This document shows positions 13,558-18,035 of a stretch of DNA of 18,035 nt, one piece after another (the stretch's first letter is position 1; each line of letters opens with the position of its first letter). The DNA lies in the NCBI GenBank assembly GCA_002343395.1, contig DDSN01000087.1, forward strand, positions 1 to 18,035, read 5' to 3'. Source of the DNA: Hyphomonadaceae bacterium UBA2389 (GTDB lineage: Bacteria > Pseudomonadota > Alphaproteobacteria > Caulobacterales > Aquidulcibacteraceae). The notes beneath the pieces were generated by a model. That model saw only the letters and a program-made list of their open reading frames with translations, was not told where the DNA came from and did not search any database. Position numbers and translations under genes: made by a program.

Positions 13558-14610
13558 TTAGAGCCGCCAGCTCAGGGCCAGCGCCCCAAAGTCCTGCCGG
13601 GCGTCCTGGGTCTCGAATTCCTGGGTGCGCCAGACGTACGTGTACGCGAGCCGCCAGTCGCCGGCGCTGATCGAGAAGCCGGCCTGATAGTCGGCCACGT
13701 AGGGCGTTCGCTCTACAGAGGCGCTGTCTTCGAAGGTATTGCCATCGAGGAAGAGGTTGCGCGCCACCGCCCGTCCCTGAACGCCCGCGAACAACGACCA
13801 CGACAGCGGTCCGCCCGTGAAATGCTCGACGCCCGCGAGCGATGGACGCACGCGCGGGGGGCCGTAATCATTGTCGATGCGCTGTCCAACCCGCGCGATC
13901 GCGCCGACGCGCGCTTCGGTGCGCAGCGTTCCCAGTGTAACGCCCGCGCTGGGTGTGAGGTCGGCCTCGATGCCGCCAAGGAAATCGCCGAACAGCCGCG
14001 CCGCGCGCCAGCGCCGATCGAACGAGACGGCGAACGCCACTTCGTCATGGAGCTGGCTGTCCCACCCCAGCGGTTCCGGTGCGCCGAGGATCTGATGAAT
14101 GCCGCTTTGCGCCTCTTCGCCCAACGCGGAGGGGCCAACGATTCCGATCTCCAATTCGTACGTGTCGAGATAGCGCGCGCGCCGCCCCGGCTCGCGCTCT
14201 TCTTCAACGCCGACCATGAGCTGCATGTAGAGCCAGCCGGCGTAGGGATGCTGATCGGCGGGCGCGGGAACTGCGGAGATGTCTTCTGGCGTGAAGATGG
14301 ACTGCCCGATGGCGACGCCCCAGAAGTCGGGGTTTGAGCCCGAGATCGGGCGCGTGAAGCCGCCGGCGCCCTCCAGCCAATCGGGAACGCCCGCGCTTGG
14401 CGAGACGTAGGCGAGTTTGATGCCGGAGGTGTAGTTGTCGTCAGCGCCGGATGAGAGGCTGTCGTTTTCCACAGCCAACGACAACACGCCCTTTTCTTCC
14501 GCCGGGCGGTCCGCATGCGCCACGCCCGGCATGGCCGCCGCAAGCGCCGCAGTCGCCGCGCCGAACAACCCTAGGCGATAATGTCTGGCGTGAGCCGGTC
14601 TTCGATCCAT
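13558..14610 (-). CDS. LpxR-like outer-membrane lipid A deacylase (DUF2219), 350 aa
   Basis: ATG at 14608-14610 gives a basic Sec signal peptide with cleavage after AHA33; GAGGG lies about ten bases upstream, inside the preceding ydcH gene. The mature protein has the LpxR pattern: VENDSLSSGADDNYTSGIKL with Asn49-Asp50 and Thr61, PYAGWLYMQL (122-131), IHQILGAPEPLGWDSQLHDE with candidate catalytic His172, and alternating beta-barrel strands to a terminal Leu (ALALSWRL). LpxR enzymes are Ca-dependent barrels that remove the 3'-linked acyl chains of lipid A in the outer membrane. Activity in this organism is inferred; the D-R before PYAGW in relatives is Q-H here. Part of the leftward run ydcH-lpxR-methyltransferase. 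Confidence 0.87.
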   Translation of the reverse strand: MDRRPAHARHYRLGLFGAATAALAAAMPGVAHADRPAEEKGVLSLAVENDSLSSGADDNYTSGIKLAYVSPSAGVPDWLEGAGGFTRPISGSNPDFWGVAIGQSIFTPEDISAVPAPADQHPYAGWLYMQLMVGVEEEREPGRRARYLDTYELEIGIVGPSALGEEAQSGIHQILGAPEPLGWDSQLHDEVAFAVSFDRRWRAARLFGDFLGGIEADLTPSAGVTLGTLRTEARVGAIARVGQRIDNDYGPPRVRPSLAGVEHFTGGPLSWSLFAGVQGRAVARNLFLDGNTFEDSASVERTPYVADYQAGFSISAGDWRLAYTYVWRTQEFETQDARQDFGALALSWRL

Positions 14611-14804
14611 TGGATTTGGTCCCTCAAAACCAATTTGCGCTTCTTGAGCCGCGCCAACTGCAAAGCGTCCCCCCCGCCTTGCCCGGCCAACGCGAGAATA
14701 GCGCTGTCGAGCGCGCGATGTTCTTCCCGCAACTCGATCAAGCGCGCCCGCAGGGCTCGTTTCTCCGGAGTGTCGTTGATGTCAAATTCATCGTCGGCGC
14801 CCAT
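14571..14804 (-). CDS. YdcH family protein (DUF465), 77 aa
   Basis: A small, highly charged helical protein. EKRALRARLIELREEHRALD, then LQLARLKKRKLVLRDQIQWI is the DUF465 hairpin: two helices with an L-KK-KL-L-D-I core. Homology starts close to the ATG at 14802-14804; a TTG at 14858 would add 18 Arg-rich residues and is less likely. The Shine-Dalgarno is weak (GGTAG). The last 40 bp overlap the start of lpxR, so the two are probably coupled. Cytoplasmic; the role of YdcH proteins is not known. A shorter paralogue is divergent, 206 bp away. Confidence 0.88.
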   Translation of the reverse strand: MGADDEFDINDTPEKRALRARLIELREEHRALDSAILALAGQGGGDALQLARLKKRKLVLRDQIQWIEDRLTPDIIA

Positions 14805-14937
14805 GCGCGCTACCCGCCGTTCGCCTCGAATCGCGCGCTCCGATCGCGCGCGGATCAAGCTAAGCCACGCTCCGCCCGTGCTGTAAAGCGGGCCGAAAAG
14901 CGCGTGTGGCGCGTCAAGCGGAAAAGTTTAATTTTTG

Positions 14938-14966
14938 TTGACGATGTAACAAGACAACACTCGAAT
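14938..14966 (+). promoter_or_regulatory. Probable promoter of the rightward ydcH
   Basis: TTGACG (14938-14943) is followed after 17 bases by TCGAAT (14961-14966), matching five and four bases of the consensus hexamers. It would start transcription about 37 bp before the ydcH codon. The area is AT-rich relative to the rest of the window. Confidence 0.4.
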
Positions 14967-15010
14967 TTGGCGCCATGCTTCCTGTGCCCAAACTTAAGGA
15001 GGCGCCTTCA

Positions 15011-15190
15011 ATGGCTATCGAGCAGCGGCTACGCGAACTCGACGCCCGTCATCGGGATTTGGATCTGATCATTGAGAACGAGGCCAGAAGGCCGGCCGTG
15101 GATGCGACCCGGCTCTCGGCAATGAAACGCCAAAAACTGAAGTTGAAGGAAGAAATTGAATCCATCCGACAGAGTATCGACCACCACTAG
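15011..15190 (+). CDS. YdcH family protein (DUF465), short paralogue, 59 aa
   Basis: ATG at 15011 follows AAGGAGG (14996-15002) at an eight-base spacing, one of the strongest ribosome sites in the window. The sequence MAIEQRLRELDARHRDLDLI and AMKRQKLKLKEEIESIRQSI is a DUF465 helical hairpin, sharing the RL.EL...HR.LD and L..[LM]K..KL.L...I positions with the 77-aa YdcH on the other side. It lacks the acidic N-terminal tail and the C-terminal segment of that protein. Function unknown; probably cytoplasmic and abundant, judging from the ribosome site. It converges on trcR with 58 bp between. Confidence 0.88.
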   Translation: MAIEQRLRELDARHRDLDLIIENEARRPAVDATRLSAMKRQKLKLKEEIESIRQSIDHH

Positions 15191-15248
15191 GCGGTCATTG
15201 TCGCCTTAGCGCACAGTACAGAGACGATTGTCCGCGCGTGCGGCGCGG

Positions 15249-15875
15249 TTACTCCTCCTCGCGCTCGTAGGTTTCGGCGGGGACGGTTTCTTGCGCCGCG
15301 CGCAGCGTGCGCGCTTCAGCTTTGGCTACGCGCGCGTCGGCGCGGGCCTTGGCGGCGGCGGCCTCAGACACAACGGCGTCCAACTCGATCTGCGAGCAAA
15401 GCCCGATCGTGACCGGATCGACGGGTTTGATCTGGCTTGAATTCCAATGCGTGCGGTTGCGTACCTGCTCAATCGTCGACTTGGTGGTGCCGATGAGCTT
15501 CACCACCTTGGAGTCTGGAACTTCCGGGTGATTTTTGAGGAACCACGCGATCGCGTCCGGGCGATCCTGGCGGCGCGCGATGGGCGTGTAACGGGCGCCG
15601 CGTTTCTTCGCTTGCGGCAGGTCGATGCGCTTTTGTTCGAGCGCCTTCAACGTGTAGGTTTCGTCGGCCTCGCCCTTGGCGATTTCCTCGCGCGAGAGGA
15701 AGCCGCCTGCGATCGGGTCGACACCGCGGATGCCCTTGGCGACGTCTTCGTTGGCGATGCCTTGCACTTCGAGCGGATGCAGGCCGCAGAACGTGGCGAT
15801 CTGGTTGAAAGCCAGCGACGTGTTTTCGATCAGCCACACGGCGGTGGCCTTCGGCATCAGAACGTTCGAGGTCAT
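15249..15875 (-). CDS. trcR: Cell-cycle transcriptional regulator TrcR (DUF1013), 208 aa
   Basis: MPKATAVWLIENTSLAFNQI, then ATFCGLHPLEVQGIANEDVA, then IRGVDPIAGGFLSREEI is the DUF1013 opening. The second half (PDSKVVKLIGTTKSTIEQVR, NRTHWNSSQIKPVDP, VTIGLCSQIELD) is also diagnostic. There are two helix-turn-helix-like segments (about 25-40 and 122-141) and a C-terminal Ala/Arg/Glu coiled coil (164-196) ending in an acidic tail. In Caulobacter, TrcR tracks with RNA polymerase and supports expression of cell-cycle genes including ctrA; it is confined to alphaproteobacteria. The start is the ATG at 15873-15875, seven bases after GGAG; homology begins there, not at the ATG seven codons upstream. 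The leader carries a terminator-like hairpin that may control expression. Confidence 0.93.
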   Translation of the reverse strand: MTSNVLMPKATAVWLIENTSLAFNQIATFCGLHPLEVQGIANEDVAKGIRGVDPIAGGFLSREEIAKGEADETYTLKALEQKRIDLPQAKKRGARYTPIARRQDRPDAIAWFLKNHPEVPDSKVVKLIGTTKSTIEQVRNRTHWNSSQIKPVDPVTIGLCSQIELDAVVSEAAAAKARADARVAKAEARTLRAAQETVPAETYEREEE

Positions 15876-15894
15876 GGGCGGGCTCCAGATACGC

Positions 15895-15922
15895 AAAAGC
15901 GCCCGGCGTCGTCGCCAGGCGC
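15895..15922 (-). terminator. Terminator-like hairpin in the trcR leader (possible attenuator)
   Basis: On the minus strand GCGCCTGGCG-ACGA-CGCCGGGCGC forms a 10-bp stem (one G-U) with a four-base loop, followed at once by TTTT. It ends nine bases before the trcR ribosome site, so a transcript from upstream would meet it before the gene. Confidence 0.65.
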
Positions 15923-15925
15923 GGG

Positions 15926-15961
15926 GCCGTCAGGAGCAACGGGCTGACGGCACGCGGGCGC
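15926..15961 (-). promoter_or_regulatory. Upstream leader hairpin and candidate antiterminator arm of trcR
   Basis: GCCGTCAG and CTGACGGC (15926-15933 with 15944-15951) form a perfect 8-bp stem with a ten-base loop. Just 5' of it in the RNA, GCGCCCG (15955-15961) is complementary to the 3' arm of the terminator stem (15899-15905) and could displace it. Confidence 0.5.
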
Positions 15962-15976
15962 CGGTCAGTTGCAGCC

Positions 15977-15985
15977 GATATAGCA
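15977..15985 (-). promoter_or_regulatory. Possible extended -10 of trcR
   Basis: TGC-TATATC on the minus strand resembles an extended -10 element and would place the transcript start near 15970, giving a leader of about 95 bases that includes both hairpins. No good -35 is seen. Confidence 0.3.
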
Positions 15986-16017
15986 GATGCAGCCCGGCAG
16001 GGAAGGGCAAGCGTATG

Positions 16018-16050
16018 AAAAAATGGGCCCGGCGGTGAAGCCGGGCCCAT
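16018..16050 (-). terminator. Rho-independent terminator of the OmpA-family gene
   Basis: A perfect 11-bp GC-rich stem, ATGGGCCCGGC with GCCGGGCCCAT (16023-16033 and 16040-16050) and a six-base loop, is followed on the minus strand by six Ts. It sits 23 bp after the gene's stop codon and insulates trcR from it. Confidence 0.93.
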
Positions 16051-16073
16051 CAGCGTTGAGTTGATCGTGCGCC

Positions 16074-17135
16074 TTAGCGGAACAGGATCGTAACCGCCGT
16101 ACGGCGGTTGAGCGGTTCACGCACGCCATCGCGCGTCGCACGGGCGAGGTCGGTTTCGCCACGAGCTTGCGTGGTCATCGACGCCGACGACATGCCGCGG
16201 GCGACCATCGCGTCGCGCACGACAGCGGCGCGGCGCTCGGAGAGCCCTTGGTTGTAGGCGTTCGAGCCAGACGTGTCGGTGTGGCCGATGATGGTCACCG
16301 AGTTCACGTTGCACTGACGCGCACGCGCCACGGCTTGGTCGATCGTGTCCATCGCCGCTTGGTTGAGGTTGGAGCGGTCCCACTCAAAGTAGACCGTGAA
16401 CTCCGACGTCGGGCACGCAACCGGAGGAGGCGGCGGCGGGGGCGGCGGAGGCGGAGGCGGCGGAGGCGGCGGAGGAGCCGCGGCGGCGCCGAACTGGAAG
16501 CGCAAGCCGACCGTCACCGCTTGGTGGGTGTAGTCCGCGTTGAGCGTCGAGAAGCCGTTATCGAATTCCAGGTCTTGGACTTGGAAATAGCGATAGCCGA
16601 CATCGAACGTCAGGCGATCGTTGATCGGGATCGCGACGCCCGCGAGCCCTTGCCAGGCCCAGTTGCTGTCGTCGACGTCTTCGACTTCAACGTTCGCGTA
16701 ACCGGCGCCGACGCCGATGTAGGGCTGAAAGCGGCCGCCGCGATTGAAGTCATAGAAGCCGTTGAGCATCAGCGACTTCGCTTTGGCTTCGGCGTCGGTG
16801 TCGGCGATGTCGTTGTTGCGATAGCCTGCTTCGACTTCGGCGCGGAAGCCGTTGCTGTAGGCGTAGCCTACGCCGCCAGAAACCATCCACCCGTTGTCGA
16901 GATCGTAGTTTTGTTCGTTGCGATTGACGGCGATCGCCTCGCTTTGCGCGGCGCTCGAAACGTCGCCGCATTCATAGTAGTCGCACTCGTCATAATAGTC
17001 GTAGCTGGTCTCGAGTTCGCCATCGATGCTGTAGCCAGCGTCGACGCGCCCGTACCAGCCGTCTCGCGCCTGCGCGCTGGTGGCGGCGCCCGCCATCAGA
17101 GCTGCAAGCGCAATCGTGCAGAGCAGTTTGCGCAT
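16074..17135 (-). CDS. OmpA family outer-membrane protein with poly-proline linker, 353 aa
   Basis: The start is the ATG at 17133-17135, four bases after GGGGAAGG. Signal peptide 1-23 (cleavage after AQA). Residues 24-216 form an eight-stranded opacity/OmpA-like barrel (GWYGRVDAGYSI, GGVGYAYSNGFRAEVEAGY, PYIGVGAGYANVEV, VTVGLRFQF). An 18-proline linker (221-238) leads to the OmpA C-terminal domain (245-353) with GHTDTSGSNAYN and LSERRAAVVRDAMVARG. Asp287 and Arg302 have the spacing of the diaminopimelate-binding pair, so it should tie the outer membrane to peptidoglycan. One exposed loop (45-57) is rich in Tyr, Asp and Glu with Cys51 and Cys56. It is the first gene after a likely promoter and ends in a strong terminator, so it is monocistronic and probably highly expressed. 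Confidence 0.94.
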   Translation of the reverse strand: MRKLLCTIALAALMAGAATSAQARDGWYGRVDAGYSIDGELETSYDYYDECDYYECGDVSSAAQSEAIAVNRNEQNYDLDNGWMVSGGVGYAYSNGFRAEVEAGYRNNDIADTDAEAKAKSLMLNGFYDFNRGGRFQPYIGVGAGYANVEVEDVDDSNWAWQGLAGVAIPINDRLTFDVGYRYFQVQDLEFDNGFSTLNADYTHQAVTVGLRFQFGAAAAPPPPPPPPPPPPPPPPPPVACPTSEFTVYFEWDRSNLNQAAMDTIDQAVARARQCNVNSVTIIGHTDTSGSNAYNQGLSERRAAVVRDAMVARGMSSASMTTQARGETDLARATRDGVREPLNRRTAVTILFR

Positions 17136-17182
17136 TGTGCCTTCCCCATTCCGGCTCACCGTTGCGGTTAAGCCTCATGAGC

Positions 17183-17211
17183 ATGGTAGGCTTGCAACAA
17201 TCGTGCTCCAA
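17183..17211 (-). promoter_or_regulatory. Possible promoter of the OmpA-family gene
   Basis: TTGGAG (17206-17211) and TACCAT (17183-17188) on the minus strand are 17 bases apart and would start transcription about 41 bp before the start codon. The match is moderate. Confidence 0.35.
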
Positions 17212-17254
17212 TCGCGCGAACCTTTCAGGCGAATTTTGCCCGTTGGCGGCACAA

Positions 17255-18035
17255 TTAAACCGTCAAAACGATCTTTCCCGCGTGAGCGCCGGTTTGCAGG
17301 CGCGCGTGGGCGGCTTCCGCCTCGGCCAGCGGAAAGGTGGAGTCGATCACCGGTTTGAGCTGGCCGCTCGCCGCCCACGGCCACGCCACGCGCTCGACCT
17401 CGCGTGCGATGCGCGCTTTTTCCTCCAGGCTGCGCGAGCGCAGCGTCGATCCTGTCAAGGTTAAGCGCTTCAGCATGAGCCGCATCAGATTGAGTTCGGC
17501 GTGCGGGCCCTGGAGGAAAGCGATCATCACGCAGCGGCCGAGGTCATTCAGCACATTCAGGTTTTTCTGAACGTAGGGTCCGCCGACCATATCGAGCACC
17601 ACGTCGGCGCCGCCGCTGGCGCGCAGCACCTCCTCGAAGTCATCGCTGCGGTAGTTGATTGCGCGATCGGCGCCGAGCTTCTCGCACAGGGCGCATTTTT
17701 GCGCGTCCCCGGCCGTCGCGAACACGCGCGCGCCATGTGCTTTCGCCATCTGGATGGCCGTCGTGCCAATGCCGGATGCGCCGCCGTGAACGAGCAGGGT
17801 CTCGCCGCGTTTGAGAGCGGCGCCTTCAAAAACATTGGCCCACACGGTAAAGGTCGCTTCCGGGAGCGCTGCGGCCTCAGTGAGCGAAGCGCTATAAGGG
17901 ATCGGCAGCGCCGAGCCTTCGTGCGCCAACGCGTATTCAGCATAGCCGCCGCCCGCGAGCAGCGCCGCCACCTTGTCGCCGACATGCCAACGTTCAACGC
18001 CCGGCCCGTTCTCGACGACGTCGCCGGCGACCTCC
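17255..18035 (-). CDS. NAD(P)H:quinone oxidoreductase, PIG3-like (5' truncated by window)
   Basis: The frame enters from the right edge (EVAGDVVENGPGVERWHVGD, then KVAALLAGGGYAEYALA) and ends at TAA 17255-17257, leaving about 259 residues; the start is outside. The first part is the GroES-like domain of medium-chain dehydrogenases, and GGASGIGTTAIQMAKAHGAR is the NADPH-binding Rossmann motif. LLAGGGYAEY and SGGADVVLDMVGGPYVQKNL are typical of the PIG3/quinone oxidoreductase branch, which lacks structural zinc. It reduces quinones or related enones with NAD(P)H in the cytoplasm; the physiological substrate is unknown. It lies upstream of the OmpA gene, 119 bp away, on the same strand. Confidence 0.92.
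   Translation of the reverse strand, partial: EVAGDVVENGPGVERWHVGDKVAALLAGGGYAEYALAHEGSALPIPYSASLTEAAALPEATFTVWANVFEGAALKRGETLLVHGGASGIGTTAIQMAKAHGARVFATAGDAQKCALCEKLGADRAINYRSDDFEEVLRASGGADVVLDMVGGPYVQKNLNVLNDLGRCVMIAFLQGPHAELNLMRLMLKRLTLTGSTLRSRSLEEKARIAREVERVAWPWAASGQLKPVIDSTFPLAEAEAAHARLQTGAHAGKIVLTV

Noticed and set aside
14926..14941. Second CtrA-like site TTAA-N7-TGAC
   Set aside because: The second half does not match TTAA; it coincides instead with a -35-like TTGACG.
15188..15210. Stem between ydcH and trcR ends
   Set aside because: CTA-GGCG with CGCC-TTAG needs a bulge and has no T-run, too weak to call a terminator.
16422..16475. GGC/GGA tandem tract as a CRISPR or satellite repeat
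   Set aside because: It is the coding tract for the poly-proline linker; no spacers or repeat units of the right size.
16167..17171. 334-codon plus-strand frame opposite the OmpA gene
   Set aside because: It is composed of Arg and Val/Ala runs that mirror the poly-proline and barrel codons; no ribosome site or known domain.
17232..17256. Possible terminator after the quinone oxidoreductase
   Set aside because: AATTGTGCC and GGCAAAATT pair with one mismatch, but the stem is AT-rich, overlaps the stop codon and lacks a following T-run.

Overview
The window is about 18 kb of gene-dense, high-GC bacterial chromosome with ordinary core-genome content. The gene set points to an alphaproteobacterium of the Caulobacterales/Hyphomonadaceae type: COQ9 beside a divergent rpsU, a TrcR (DUF1013) cell-cycle regulator, paired YdcH (DUF465) proteins, an S46 dipeptidyl-peptidase, and a perfect CtrA-type box (TTAA-N7-TTAAC) in front of a GGDEF gene. 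The lineage is an inference from gene content; no rRNA or other marker is present. I see no tRNA, rRNA, insertion sequence, prophage or CRISPR array, and no gene-free stretch longer than about 210 bp.

Layout. 1-4.3 kb: the 3' end of pyruvate kinase converges on a lipoprotein cytochrome c. A rightward run follows: DUF7662 small protein, unknown lipoprotein, YidB-like protein and S46 peptidase. 4.3-7.7 kb: an EVE-domain protein (TTG start) lies divergent from a two-gene NatA/NatB-like ABC exporter, followed by a convergent VOC protein. 7.7-9.2 kb: rpsU, apparently with a CTG start and with its own terminator, is divergent from coq9; a small two-helix membrane protein follows. 9.2-12.6 kb: the purE-purK operon (ATGA overlap) is divergent from a CtrA-box GGDEF protein. 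A MarR regulator and a small membrane protein diverge from a strong palindromic operator.

12.5-15.2 kb: a leftward run ydcH-lpxR-methyltransferase, with a second ydcH divergent from it. 15.2-18 kb: trcR has a structured leader that looks like a transcription attenuator. An OmpA-like porin follows, with an 18-proline linker and a textbook terminator, then a quinone oxidoreductase cut by the window edge.

How the genes relate. The window mixes envelope functions (OmpA, LpxR-like deacylase, lipoproteins, S46 peptidase, ABC exporter) with housekeeping (pyk, purEK, rpsU, coq9) and cell-cycle control (trcR, a CtrA-box diguanylate cyclase). There is no obvious new multi-gene system. The most interesting signals are regulatory: the trcR leader with two mutually exclusive folds, the CtrA box at the GGDEF gene, the MarR operator, and the non-canonical start of rpsU.
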